64,000 nt of DNA from a bacterium (GCA_018825665.1 JAHJEG010000015.1:62001-126000), one strand, 5' to 3'; counted from the first letter of the stretch, positions 35,036 through 43,828 are shown. The notes: generated by a model from the sequence alone, not told the origin. Numbers and translations are program-made.

Positions 35036-36085
35036 TTAGAATAGAACCGAAAAAGAGAGTAAAAGAATGTCGCTGTTTTTTAGAGTATGGAACTGGTATT
35101 CGCTTTTTATGGCTACAGGCTGTATCGGTCTGTAGGTATATCCGATGACAGAAAAGGTATCCTGATTTTGTTCATACTCATTGTCCATGTAGTCCTCAAA
35201 TCTCAGTATGAAAGAGTGCTTTTCTTTGTACCTGTAAACGCCCTGTATATAGCCCATGTACTGTATATTTGTCGTATTATTAAGGAACTGCTTTCCAAGT
35301 TCGGACTGTATTAAAATATTTTCACTCTCATATTTGAATCCAAAGAGCAGATAATTGTAGACATCGTCACTTTTTTGAGTTTCGTACTCCTCAAAATAGT
35401 CATCCTCGTCATTGTCTCCGTCATCTACAATTACGGCTTCTTCAAACTCTTTATAGTGCCCCGCGCTCAGCTTATAGCTTAAGGCATCTTTTGTGTAGGT
35501 GAGAGAGAGTGCAAGATGCTGTATTATTTTGGAATCATTGTATTTTGGGTCTATATCGGGGGAATTCTGTCCCAAGATATCCAGCTCGAATACCGAGTCC
35601 GATATAAGGCTGTATTTTAAACCTACACCGGTTGAGAGTTTTGGATACAGCATCTCAGCCGTAAGAGGATTGGAGGTTGTGTCTCTAAGAACATTGATTG
35701 GGACCTCATTCCAGAATCCGACCGGAGTATAAAATTTTCCGGCTGTAAGAGAGTAGTTTTCATTGATCTGATATTTGGCAAAAACTCTTTCTGCGTATAT
35801 ATTCCCATGCTGTGTGGATTTTTGGGAGATGAAGCTGTACTGGTATGGATTTAAAGACTCAAATTCTACGAGATAGGAGAGTTTATCGGCGGAGCCGTAA
35901 GCCAGGAAGGATACATCATCCAAACTGGCCCCATTTGTATTTGTGCCCTGCGCATAGCTTGTTGAAAAGTAGCCGCCGACATAAAGATAGGAGTCTACAA
36001 GAGAATAACCCTGTCCCAGCTCATAGCTATCATTGGCCTGCATTGCAGAAAACAAGAATAAGAGCAAAAATAGTTTTTTTTTCAT
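35036..36085 (-). CDS. Porin-like outer membrane beta-barrel protein
   Basis: 349 residues with a signal peptide ending at MQA (residue 17), alternating amphipathic strands throughout and a C-terminal Phe (SFSVLF), the outer-membrane signature. Segments such as ERVFAKYQINENYSLTAGKF and FYTPVGFWNEVP resemble phosphate-selective/OprP-like or general porin proteins of the phylum. A very acidic loop (DDGDNDEDDYFEEYE, about residues 218-232) could select cations. The ATG overlaps the dsbD stop by one base, making it the last gene of the cytochrome-ApbE cluster. Confidence 0.8.
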   Translation of the reverse strand: MKKKLFLLLFLFSAMQANDSYELGQGYSLVDSYLYVGGYFSTSYAQGTNTNGASLDDVSFLAYGSADKLSYLVEFESLNPYQYSFISQKSTQHGNIYAERVFAKYQINENYSLTAGKFYTPVGFWNEVPINVLRDTTSNPLTAEMLYPKLSTGVGLKYSLISDSVFELDILGQNSPDIDPKYNDSKIIQHLALSLTYTKDALSYKLSAGHYKEFEEAVIVDDGDNDEDDYFEEYETQKSDDVYNYLLFGFKYESENILIQSELGKQFLNNTTNIQYMGYIQGVYRYKEKHSFILRFEDYMDNEYEQNQDTFSVIGYTYRPIQPVAIKSEYQFHTLKNSDILLLSFSVLF

Positions 36086-37827
36086 TAGAGATTTATTATA
36101 GCTAAAAACTCTTGAGGAGCTTTGTACCCTACTACCCTCTTGCTTTCTATCAGGTCGGTGTTTGTATCAAAAAAGAGTATTGCCGGAGGTCCGAAAATAT
36201 TATACTCTCTGGATAAGGCCTTGCTTTTATCATCGTTGGCACTTAGATCCGCTTTTATTAAAACATACTCATCCAGAGCGCTGATTACGGCAGGATCCTT
36301 AAATGTGATCTCTTCAAGCTCTTTACATGAAGTACACCATTTTGCTGCAAAATCCAGCATTACCTTCTTGCCTTTGGAAGCTTCTAGAAGAGTGTCGAGT
36401 TCATGAACCGAGTATACCGTTTTGAAGTGAAGTCTGGTTTTTTGATTTTCTGCAACCGCACTTTTATTCGTAAATTTTTCAAATGGTTCCAAAATATTTT
36501 CCGCACCGCTTAGGAGTCCTATAAAAACAGAGATACCGATACTGAGCAGGATAATTCCTATACCCTTTAAAAGGGCATGCCAGCCTCTTTTTGTTCCCAA
36601 AGGCTCCAAAGCTCCAAGATAGATGGAAGAGATGGTGAAAAGTGCCGCCCACAGAGCCATTATGGTTTGCGTCGATGCGATTTTTTGAAGCATCCAAATG
36701 GCAATGGCGAGCATAATAACTCCAAACACTTCAGATACACGGTTCATCCATCCGCCTGGACGAGGCATAAATTTGCCCGAGCCGGCACCTATAAGCAGAA
36801 GCGGCGCACCCATACCCAGACTCATGACAAAAAGAGCGACTCCTCCAAGTACGGCATCCCCTGTTTGTCCTATATATACAAGCGTACCTGCAAGCGGCGG
36901 TGCCACACAGGGACCGACAATAAGAGCGGATAAAAAGCCCATAACCGCGACACCGAGCAGACCCCCTTTATTTGAAGCGCCGTCGGAGACTTTTGAGAGT
37001 CTGCTTTGAAGGGAGGAGGGAAGACCAATCTCATAAAATCCGAACATGGAAAAAGCAAGAGCCACAAACACAAGGGCAAAAGAGATGACAACATAAGGGT
37101 TTTGCATCGCGGCCTGCAGGTTGCTTCCAAAAAGCCCTGCCAAAACTCCGGCAATCGTATAGGCAAAGGCCATAGAGAGCACATAGATGAGAGAAAGGAA
37201 AAACCCTCTTTTTGCACTCATCCCTTCCCCTTGCGAAACTATGATAGAGGATAAAATCGGTATCATCGGAAAGATACAGGGTGTCAAAGACAAGAGAAGC
37301 CCAAAACCAAAAAATGTAAGTAAGACGATGAGAATGCTGTCATTTTTAAAACTGTCTGCAATCTTGTCTGTCTCATTTGCCAAAACGGGTGCCGGAATCT
37401 GCTTTGAAGCGATCTTCAGGGCGGAACCGCTCACATCGAAACTGAACTCTTTCTCTATGGGTTCATAACACAGGCCTTTGCCTGAGCATCCCTGGAAAGA
37501 GAGAGTAAGGGTGATATTTTTCGTATCGTCAAATTCTTGAGTTTTTGCCAAATCCACCGTGATGAGCACGCTTTTTTCATAAACCTCTTTTGCATCAAAA
37601 AGAGCAGCTGCAGGAAGATGAATCTTTTGTATCCAAACAAGATCACTTGTCGTAGTAACCTGTATCGAATCTTTATATATGTGAATATCTTCACCCGCTT
37701 TGATCTCAATAGAGACTTTGTCTGCATCGAGTACGGCTGATGGGATAAATGCCTCTTCTGGCATCAAAAAATTTGCCGCACCCAAAAATGTGAATAAACT
37801 TAAAAATAAAAATATGATTTTTTTCAT
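36085..37827 (-). CDS. dsbD: Thiol:disulfide interchange protein DsbD
   Basis: 580 residues in three parts: periplasmic alpha domain after a signal peptide, with its Cys pair in CSGKGLCYEP (about 114-123); eight-helix membrane domain with the paired cysteines in TPCIFPMIP and VGPCVAPPL; and a C-terminal thioredoxin domain with AAKWCTSCKELEE. It carries reducing power from cytoplasmic thioredoxin to the periplasm. Next to heme proteins, a TlpA thioredoxin and a cysteine-ending DUF4266 protein, its probable job here is to keep CxxCH apocytochrome thiols and the other cysteines reduced. Confidence 0.94.
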   Translation of the reverse strand: MKKIIFLFLSLFTFLGAANFLMPEEAFIPSAVLDADKVSIEIKAGEDIHIYKDSIQVTTTSDLVWIQKIHLPAAALFDAKEVYEKSVLITVDLAKTQEFDDTKNITLTLSFQGCSGKGLCYEPIEKEFSFDVSGSALKIASKQIPAPVLANETDKIADSFKNDSILIVLLTFFGFGLLLSLTPCIFPMIPILSSIIVSQGEGMSAKRGFFLSLIYVLSMAFAYTIAGVLAGLFGSNLQAAMQNPYVVISFALVFVALAFSMFGFYEIGLPSSLQSRLSKVSDGASNKGGLLGVAVMGFLSALIVGPCVAPPLAGTLVYIGQTGDAVLGGVALFVMSLGMGAPLLLIGAGSGKFMPRPGGWMNRVSEVFGVIMLAIAIWMLQKIASTQTIMALWAALFTISSIYLGALEPLGTKRGWHALLKGIGIILLSIGISVFIGLLSGAENILEPFEKFTNKSAVAENQKTRLHFKTVYSVHELDTLLEASKGKKVMLDFAAKWCTSCKELEEITFKDPAVISALDEYVLIKADLSANDDKSKALSREYNIFGPPAILFFDTNTDLIESKRVVGYKAPQEFLAIINL

Positions 37828-37846
37828 GATAACCGCCTTATGCTAT

Positions 37847-38767
37847 TTAAAAAGGATAAACTTCAAAACTTTCTATATTGATATCTGAGAAATTCTCAAA
37901 TAAGATCTCTTTGTCCCTGCTTATGGCTACAACGGCTACGTTGAATCTTTGTGCCATCTCTTTGAGTTTGCTTCTGTTTGAGTTAAAAACTACAGTTGCG
38001 ATCCCATCAAGTGTCGTCGTATCCATTCCATTTTTGATGATGGTTACGCTGCTGTAGTAATGATTTGGCTTGGCGCTTTCTTTGTCAAGAATATGATGAT
38101 GCTCTTTTGATTTGATAAACCTTTCATAATCACCGCTCGTAGAGATACAAAGAGCCTCTTTGGATGTTTTTATAAGGCCTATATTTCCGTCCTTAAAAGG
38201 ATTTTTGATGGCAATATTATATTTTTTTCCAAAAGAACACACCTCACCGCCTACAGATACGATTGCTTTTGTAGCACCCATTCTTTGAAGATGCTCCATA
38301 ATCTTATCTGCGACATAACCTTTTCCTATCCCTCCCAAGTCCAGTTTCATCCCGGTATGCGTTAAAAATATTTCATTATTATGAATATGCAGATACTTGT
38401 AATTAACCAATTTTCTTGTTTTTAGGAGTTCTATTGAAGTGGGTATTTTTTCATTTTTTGTTCCAAATCCGTAAAGTCCCTGTGTGAGAACTCCTATAGT
38501 AGGGTCAAAAGAACCATTGGACATTCTTGCCAATTCCAAGGCCTTTTGAAATATTTCAAGCTCTTTATACTCACAGCGAATACTTTTAATCCCTGAAGCT
38601 TTGTTTATTTGACTTAAAAGAGAACCCTCGTCGTATGCTGAGTACTTTTGTTCAAATTTTTTTGCTATATCCAAGCACTCAAAAAGAGTTTTCTTGGATA
38701 CATTCGATTCTATTAAAAGTTCTGTAGTCATAACAGTTGTTCTGAGTCCATTTTCAAAAAAAGACAT
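37847..38767 (-). CDS. apbE: FAD:protein FMN transferase ApbE
   Basis: About 306 residues. The core GGIGKGYVADKI, the SVGGEVCSFGKKY strand and NPFKDGNIG are typical of ApbE, which attaches FMN through a phosphodiester to Thr or Ser in Dxx(S/T)GA(S/T) motifs of exported proteins. I see no clear signal peptide or lipobox, which is unusual, since the target acts outside the cytoplasm. The ATG at 38767 is one base after the upstream stop; in-frame ATGs at 38785 and 38809 overlap the neighbour and are not excluded. The preceding gene encodes a DAVTGAS motif, a likely substrate. Confidence 0.88.
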   Translation of the reverse strand: MSFFENGLRTTVMTTELLIESNVSKKTLFECLDIAKKFEQKYSAYDEGSLLSQINKASGIKSIRCEYKELEIFQKALELARMSNGSFDPTIGVLTQGLYGFGTKNEKIPTSIELLKTRKLVNYKYLHIHNNEIFLTHTGMKLDLGGIGKGYVADKIMEHLQRMGATKAIVSVGGEVCSFGKKYNIAIKNPFKDGNIGLIKTSKEALCISTSGDYERFIKSKEHHHILDKESAKPNHYYSSVTIIKNGMDTTTLDGIATVVFNSNRSKLKEMAQRFNVAVVAISRDKEILFENFSDINIESFEVYPF

Positions 38768-38768
38768 T

Positions 38769-39884
38769 TTAGTAATCAAACTCATAGGATATAGTTGTAA
38801 AAACGGCATTCAGACTCTTGACACCGTACCAGCTCTGGATATATTCATTGCTGCTCGTCTGATAATAATCAACACTCGCCGTAAGTTTAGACCCGCCGTT
38901 CATCTTATATATAAAAGGCACTCCGATAGTATAAGAATCAAAAGCGCTCATCCTGTAATCCGTTGCAAAATATGTATCACTAAGCGTATAGGAACCTATA
39001 GGCTTAATAAAATTCGATTTTGTCTGCGTGTAATATCTCAGTCTCAAACCGCTTGTAAAATTGTCACTAAAATCGTGCAGCTCTTCTATATTGAGCGTGT
39101 GCGATGAGATGTCCCAGTCGTCCGTATAGTATCTATAGGAAACATTCATGCTGTTTGTTTCATTCAACAGAGTTACCCCCTTAAGAGCAAAAGCATGCCC
39201 CGTTCTTTTGTCAGGGTAGTTTTCAAACTTTGCAATATCATCTTGTAGAACAAAGTGATACGGAGAGGATAAGAACCCTTCACTATTCATATAAGAATAC
39301 ACGGCCTGAATAGAAAGTGTCGGCGAAATAAGTTGATTTACGGATAGATCCACCTTTCCTTCATTTCTGTTGTCCTTAGGCAAGTCTCTTTGAAATACAG
39401 GTTTCCATGTATCAAACGACTGCGAAATCCCTATACCCAAAGCAGTGTTTTGCTCATTAAGCTGTCTTACATAATTTACAAAAGCAGATTGCCCCGTATA
39501 ATCGACTTCACTTGAAAAATATCCGCCGAAACTGACCAGGTTCTCACCATCGTCATAGGTAGCCATAAGCGTAGGCGCATAGCGAATATCATCGTAAGGT
39601 ACTTCCTTGGATGAAGCTCCTGTAACGGCATCCACATGCGTAGCGTTACTCCCGTTTTTAATACTTGCTGCCGAAATCGCATCAATCCTCATCTTCACTC
39701 CAAGCATCCATTGCGAGGAGATTTTTTTGAAGAGTGAAAGTGTAGGAGAGTAGACCTCTACACCCGCATTATCGGTATATGTGTTGACTCCAAAGGAGAT
39801 GGTATCTTTTAAATCAGATGCAAGGGATGTTATCTCAAGCATCAGCAGTGAGAGGGTAAATATAAAAAATTGTTTTATCTGCAT
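38769..39884 (-). CDS. DUF3570 outer-membrane barrel with flavinylation-like motif
   Basis: 371 residues, signal peptide ending near SLA (about residue 22), then amphipathic beta strands ending in EFDY: an outer-membrane barrel of DUF3570 type. Residues about 85-91 read DAVTGAS, fitting the ApbE target pattern Dxx(S/T)GA(S/T); the threonine would be the FMN site. A similar DAISAAS lies 17 residues earlier. The ATG at 39884 has AAGGAGG at ideal spacing; the TTG at 39890 is adjacent to it and unlikely. It overlaps the DUF4266 gene by 10 bases and precedes apbE by one base. Confidence 0.85.
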   Translation of the reverse strand: MQIKQFFIFTLSLLMLEITSLASDLKDTISFGVNTYTDNAGVEVYSPTLSLFKKISSQWMLGVKMRIDAISAASIKNGSNATHVDAVTGASSKEVPYDDIRYAPTLMATYDDGENLVSFGGYFSSEVDYTGQSAFVNYVRQLNEQNTALGIGISQSFDTWKPVFQRDLPKDNRNEGKVDLSVNQLISPTLSIQAVYSYMNSEGFLSSPYHFVLQDDIAKFENYPDKRTGHAFALKGVTLLNETNSMNVSYRYYTDDWDISSHTLNIEELHDFSDNFTSGLRLRYYTQTKSNFIKPIGSYTLSDTYFATDYRMSAFDSYTIGVPFIYKMNGGSKLTASVDYYQTSSNEYIQSWYGVKSLNAVFTTISYEFDY

Positions 39885-40093
39885 CCGCAACCTCCTTGAA
39901 AAGCACTTTCCCCGCCGGCACTGGCCTCACGGATTAGAAAAATATGACCCTCCTGTTCCGCTCTTTCGGCAATCGGGGAGAGGCTCATTTTTTCTTGCGC
40001 AAAGTACTCTTTTTCATAGGGCATAACCCGTACCAGTCTGTCTGAACAGCCGCTTAGAACCAGGGCTGAGAGTATCAGGATAATTTTATACAT
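39875..40093 (-). CDS. DUF4266 lipoprotein
   Basis: 72 residues. Signal peptide with lipobox LSGC (Cys16), then a short conserved body, MSLSPIAERAEQEGHIF followed by IREASAGGESAFQGG, and a C-terminal CGCR. This is the DUF4266 family, which travels with DUF3570 barrels and thioredoxins. The role is unknown. The paired C-terminal cysteines could bind metal or be substrates of the neighbouring TlpA and DsbD. It is 2 bases from tlpA. Confidence 0.85.
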   Translation of the reverse strand: MYKIILILSALVLSGCSDRLVRVMPYEKEYFAQEKMSLSPIAERAEQEGHIFLIREASAGGESAFQGGCGCR

Positions 40094-40095
40094 AA

Positions 40096-40593
40096 TTATT
40101 TTCCCAATAAGCTTTTTATCTTGATCTTTAATTTGGCAAGCGAATCTTCATCAATACTGCCAATAAAAATATCTACCAGTTTTCCATTTGCATCAATTAG
40201 ATAGGATGAAGGCATACCCATGCATTTGTAGGCCTTTGGAAGAGTCTTTTCTTTATCATAAAAAGAGTTTAAGACTCTATTTTGGTCAACACCGTTTAAA
40301 AAGGAGATCGCACTTTGAGGATCTTTATCTATACTGGAGAGAAGAATTTTAAAATTACTCTCTTTAAACTCTTCCTGAAGTTCTACAAAAAGAGGCATCT
40401 CCTCTTTACAGCCTCCGCACCAGCTGGCCCAAAGGTTTAATAAGATTACGTTTCCTTTGAAATCAGTACTTGAGAGTTCCTGATTTAGATTGTACAAATT
40501 TGGAAGTTTAAAATCCGTTACATTGTCTCCGATTTGAGGGGCTGCAAAAACATTTGCACATAAAAACAGTGCAACCAATAATACTTTTTTCAT
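40096..40593 (-). CDS. TlpA-like periplasmic thioredoxin
   Basis: 165 residues with a signal peptide ending at VFA (about residue 17) and a TlpA/ResA-type thioredoxin fold; active site LWASWCGGCKEEMP (about residues 53-66). The CGGC active site and the following E-E-M-P are usual for reductases or heme-maturation proteins that act on cytochrome thiols. In this operon it probably works between DsbD and the heme lipoproteins or DUF4266. Confidence 0.9.
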   Translation of the reverse strand: MKKVLLVALFLCANVFAAPQIGDNVTDFKLPNLYNLNQELSSTDFKGNVILLNLWASWCGGCKEEMPLFVELQEEFKESNFKILLSSIDKDPQSAISFLNGVDQNRVLNSFYDKEKTLPKAYKCMGMPSSYLIDANGKLVDIFIGSIDEDSLAKLKIKIKSLLGK

Positions 40594-40608
40594 TTTTTAT
40601 CCTTTACT

Positions 40609-41199
40609 CTATTCGCATAGATTTTTGTTGATTTGTGCAAATAATGGCGCTTGCACACCGCCTTTTATATGGCAAGAGTTACAAGAAACTCTATTGTTGA
40701 TGTCGGCAGAATTATTTATATCATACGGCAGTGACGAAAACGCGTGTGTTTGTGTCGATACCGCTAAGACATTTGCATTCTCATCTGTTATCTGTACATA
40801 GTAGTCTCCGGGACTGACCGAATACAACATTCTTTTTAAAATAAAGATATTTCCCTTTCCTTTATAGCCTTTGGAATCAAGATCTTCATAATCCTTTGAA
40901 CTGTATGTGAGATTAAAGCCCGAATCATAAAGATTTATAATCTGCTTTCCTCCGCAGACATTGTTCAAATCATCCTGATCTGTTATATTCTGGTCTTTAT
41001 AAAGAGTACCGCCAAAGAGGAGATTTTTCTCCTCCTGAAGGTCAACATTATGGCAGGCAAGGCAGTCTCTGCCTTGAAAGTGCCAGCCTTGAACACCTGA
41101 TACCGTGCTACTTTGCTCTTCACCTTCTTCTTCCTCCCCGCAGCCGCTTAAAAATAGAGCTGTAGACAGAAGTAAAAGAAATAAAATAGTTTTCTTCAT
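40609..41199 (-). CDS. Diheme c-type cytochrome lipoprotein
   Basis: About 196 residues. Lipobox LSGC, then an acidic spacer, then heme motif CLACH around residue 46-50 in WHFQGRDCLACHN and a second, CNSCH, around 175 in NRVSCNSCHIKGG. It resembles the first half of the neighbouring tetraheme protein (HNQGKNCLSCH), so both share a domain. Anchored on the outer or inner membrane, it should pass electrons between the barrel proteins and the periplasm. ATG at 41199 is preceded by AAGGAG; the TTG at 41202 is less well placed. Confidence 0.85.
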   Translation of the reverse strand: MKKTILFLLLLSTALFLSGCGEEEEGEEQSSTVSGVQGWHFQGRDCLACHNVDLQEEKNLLFGGTLYKDQNITDQDDLNNVCGGKQIINLYDSGFNLTYSSKDYEDLDSKGYKGKGNIFILKRMLYSVSPGDYYVQITDENANVLAVSTQTHAFSSLPYDINNSADINNRVSCNSCHIKGGVQAPLFAQINKNLCE

Positions 41200-41208
41200 C
41201 AAATCTCC

Positions 41209-42489
41209 TTAGTTGTTTAGTGCACCGGCACTAATCCAGTCTTGTATAGTTGTATATTGTGCGGATGAAGCACTAATAGCAGCTCCTCCTCCATGACTGA
41301 CCTGGCCGCTTCCTTTTAGTAAAAGAGAAGAATTTGCAGGACTGGCAGTATTAACAAAGGCAGATACATTACTATAAGCGGTAGACGGATTACTGACACT
41401 GAAGTTTCCACTGCCGCCATGACATGCTTTACAGTCAGTATTGAGCAGAGGCAATACGTCTGCTGCAAAAGATACTGCTGTCGTCGTTGTGCCTGTTGTT
41501 GTGCCTGTCGTTGTGCCTGTCGTTGTGCCTGTCGTTGTGCCTGTCGCGGCACCGCCGTCATCAAGTGCACCGGCACCAATCCAATCCCGTATCGTTGTAT
41601 ATTGAGCAGATGAAGTGCTGATAGTAGCTCCTCCACCATGACTGACCTGACCACTCCCTTTTTGTAAAAGAGGGGAACTTTCCGGGCTGGCAGTATTTAC
41701 AAAACCTATTACATTGCTATAGGCGGTAGATGTATTACTGACGCTAAAGCTTCCGCTTCCACCATGACAGACTTTACACTCTGTATCGAGTATGGGTAAA
41801 ATATCTGTGCTAAACAGTGGTGTCCCTGTAGTCCCGGTTGTTGTTCCTGTGTCTGTCGTAGTACCGGTAGTCGTGCCGGTGTTTAGCGAAGCATAATAGT
41901 CATAGGAAACGATTCTTCCCGGTGAATTATTTGTCCCCGTTGCACCGTGACAACTGTTACAATCGAGTCTGGTAAGGTCGTGCGTGCTCAGTGAACTGTT
42001 AACCACTTCTCCCTGAGGATTTATAACTTGTGCCGTATATCCGTTTACAGTTCCTGTGTTGAAAGATGATTGCGCATTCCCTGTACCCCTGCCTTTGGAG
42101 TAGTTTATGATTTGATTTGTATTTTCCAATAAAAGTCTTATGGAGTAATCGCTTGCATATTTGCTGCCATCACTGTCTGCTGCATTGATTGTCGTAAAAA
42201 TAGATGCACCTGAAGTAAATCTATCTTCATTGCTCCCATTATGACAGCTTAAGCAGTTTTTTCCCTGATTATGAAAGGATATATTTGCTGTAGTAATATT
42301 AGAAGTGTTACTACTATTATCATTATCATCATCATCATCATAACTTTCCCGATCATAACGTTCATATTCGGAACTTTCACTCTCATAACTTTCTCTATCA
42401 GAACCTTCATCGTCCGAATTGCTTGTCTCGCCGCAGCCACTTAATAGAGCTGCTACTGTAAGAAGACTTATCAAATAATGCTTTTTCAT
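41209..42489 (-). CDS. Tetraheme c-type cytochrome lipoprotein with duplicated domain
   Basis: 426 residues: lipobox LLSGC (Cys19), a highly acidic Ser/Asp/Glu-rich spacer (about 25-65), an N-terminal diheme domain with CLSCH and CNSCH like the next gene's protein, then two nearly identical monoheme domains, each starting DI/DVLP-L-x-T-x-CK-x-CHGGSG and ending with a QYTTI-x-DWI-x-AGAL block. The domains are joined by Thr/Gly linkers (TGTT)n encoded by 12-bp tandem repeats. It heads the cluster that continues to the porin. A pair of 7-bp direct repeats 4 bases apart lies upstream. Confidence 0.87.
   Translation of the reverse strand: MKKHYLISLLTVAALLSGCGETSNSDDEGSDRESYESESSEYERYDRESYDDDDDNDNSSNTSNITTANISFHNQGKNCLSCHNGSNEDRFTSGASIFTTINAADSDGSKYASDYSIRLLLENTNQIINYSKGRGTGNAQSSFNTGTVNGYTAQVINPQGEVVNSSLSTHDLTRLDCNSCHGATGTNNSPGRIVSYDYYASLNTGTTTGTTTDTGTTTGTTGTPLFSTDILPILDTECKVCHGGSGSFSVSNTSTAYSNVIGFVNTASPESSPLLQKGSGQVSHGGGATISTSSAQYTTIRDWIGAGALDDGGAATGTTTGTTTGTTTGTTTGTTTTAVSFAADVLPLLNTDCKACHGGSGNFSVSNPSTAYSNVSAFVNTASPANSSLLLKGSGQVSHGGGAAISASSAQYTTIQDWISAGALNN
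41483..41542. repeat. 12-bp tandem repeat inside the tetraheme lipoprotein gene
   Basis: Five consecutive units of GTCGTTGTGCCT on the plus strand (the second has one change). On the coding strand they give in-frame Thr-Gly linkers. A change in copy number would alter linker length by four residues without a frameshift. Confidence 0.9.
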
Positions 42490-42534
42490 TTTTGACCCCT
42501 ATATGTTTTTATTGCGGTAAGTTTAAGGCAGATT

Positions 42535-42552
42535 TATGAAGTTTAAATGAAG
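42535..42552 (-). promoter_or_regulatory. PhoB-like direct repeat upstream of the tetraheme lipoprotein
   Basis: On the minus strand CTTCATT-TAAA-CTTCATA: two 7-base repeats with a 4-base AT spacer, the geometry of PhoB/OmpR-type sites. It is about 46 bases before the lipoprotein ATG. The downstream -10 is unclear, so this is tentative. Confidence 0.35.
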
Positions 42553-42578
42553 ATTAGATGTAATTAATGATTGTCTGA

Positions 42579-42584
42579 TATACT
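42579..42584 (+). promoter_or_regulatory. -10 box of metK
   Basis: TATACT 48 bases before the metK ATG, in an AT-rich upstream region; AAGGAAAA serves as ribosome-binding site. No good -35 element is seen, which is common in Campylobacterota promoters. Confidence 0.45.
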
Positions 42585-42631
42585 TTCATCGATTTATGGA
42601 GCTGGACTCTATATCTCAATAAGGAAAATCG

Positions 42632-43789
42632 ATGACGAAAGAGTATATATTTACTTCAGAGTCTGTAACAGAAGGGCACCCTGATAAGATGGCAGATCAA
42701 ATCAGCGATGCAATTTTGGATTATATTATTGAACATGATCCTAATGCGCGTGTTGCGTGTGAAACATTAGTATCAAATGGTTTTTGTGTAATTGCAGGCG
42801 AACTGAAAACAACGGCTTATGCCCCAATGCAAGAGATTGCCAGACAAGTTATCCAAGAGATTGGTTATACGGATGCAACCTATGGTTTTGATTACCGCTC
42901 TGCTGCTGTACTAAACGGCATAGGGGAACAGTCCCCTGATATAAATCAGGGTGTGGACCAAGCAGGCGGAGAGATCGGCGCCGGAGATCAGGGATTAATG
43001 TTTGGATATGCGTGTCGTGAGACGGATGTACTTATGCCTCTTCCTATATATTTGGCACACCGCCTGACACAAAAACTCGCACAGGTGAGAAAAGACGGGA
43101 TTATTCCGTATCTTCGTCCTGATGGTAAAGCACAGATAAGTATTAAATACATTGGACATACACCGGTTTCGGTAGAGACGGTAGTTGTTTCAACGCAGCA
43201 TGCTCCTGAAGTTTCTCAGGAAAAAATTCATGAAGATGTTATTAATGAAGTAATTAAAAAAGTAATCCCTGCAGAGATGATGAACGAAGATACGGTATTT
43301 CATATAAATCCTACCGGAAAATTCGTAATCGGCGGTCCTCAAGGTGATGCCGGGCTGACGGGAAGAAAAATTATTGTAGACACATACGGTGGAAGCTGCC
43401 CTCACGGCGGTGGAGCTTTTAGCGGCAAGGATCCTACGAAAGTTGACAGAAGTGCGGCATATGCAGCCAGACATGTTGCAAAAAATCTTGTAGCCTCCGG
43501 TGTATGTGATAGAGCGACCATCCAGGTTGCTTATGCTATCGGGGTTGTGCAGCCGGTTTCTATTATGGTAGATACGCACGGCACAGGAAAAGTGGATGAA
43601 GAAAAAATAGAAGAGTGTGTAAAAGCACTGTTTAATCTTTCTCCTAAGGGAATTATAGAGTCTCTTGACCTGCTTCGTCCTATCTATAGAAAAACTGCAG
43701 CTTATGGCCACTTCGGTAGAGAAGAGGAGGGGTTTACATGGGAGCAGACAAACAGGGTAGACGAGATTAAAGAATATTTAGGTCTTTAA
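42632..43789 (+). CDS. metK: S-adenosylmethionine synthase
   Basis: 385 residues. It makes SAM from methionine and ATP. Signatures: [23 protein letters not shown] near the start (shown in part as [12 protein letters not shown], residues 12-23), the [12 protein letters not shown] loop (about 117-128), the P-loop-like [19 protein letters not shown] region (about 264-282). The ATG has AAGGAAAA upstream. It faces away from the cytochrome cluster, sharing a 142-base intergenic region. Confidence 0.98.
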   Translation: MTKEYIFTSESVTEGHPDKMADQISDAILDYIIEHDPNARVACETLVSNGFCVIAGELKTTAYAPMQEIARQVIQEIGYTDATYGFDYRSAAVLNGIGEQSPDINQGVDQAGGEIGAGDQGLMFGYACRETDVLMPLPIYLAHRLTQKLAQVRKDGIIPYLRPDGKAQISIKYIGHTPVSVETVVVSTQHAPEVSQEKIHEDVINEVIKKVIPAEMMNEDTVFHINPTGKFVIGGPQGDAGLTGRKIIVDTYGGSCPHGGGAFSGKDPTKVDRSAAYAARHVAKNLVASGVCDRATIQVAYAIGVVQPVSIMVDTHGTGKVDEEKIEECVKALFNLSPKGIIESLDLLRPIYRKTAAYGHFGREEEGFTWEQTNRVDEIKEYLGL

Positions 43790-43802
43790 TTTCAGTGCCG
43801 GT

Positions 43803-43828
43803 TTTACGGCGGATTTCTTCGCCGTAAA
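43803..43828. terminator. Hairpin after metK
   Basis: TTTACGGCG and CGCCGTAAA form a perfect 9-bp stem with an 8-base loop, 14 bases after the metK stop. No T run follows, so the terminator call is moderate. Confidence 0.55.

Noticed and set aside
41483-41542. Short regular repeats as a possible CRISPR array
   Set aside because: Units are 12 bp, contiguous without spacers, and encode an in-frame Thr-Gly linker.
42490-42631. SAM riboswitch before metK
   Set aside because: The leader is short and AT-rich, with no stable multi-helix structure or terminator/antiterminator pair.
43190-43711. 173-codon open frame on the minus strand within metK
   Set aside because: metK is certain and covers it fully; the translation is low in order and rich in Phe, Tyr and Cys as expected for antisense of a conserved gene.
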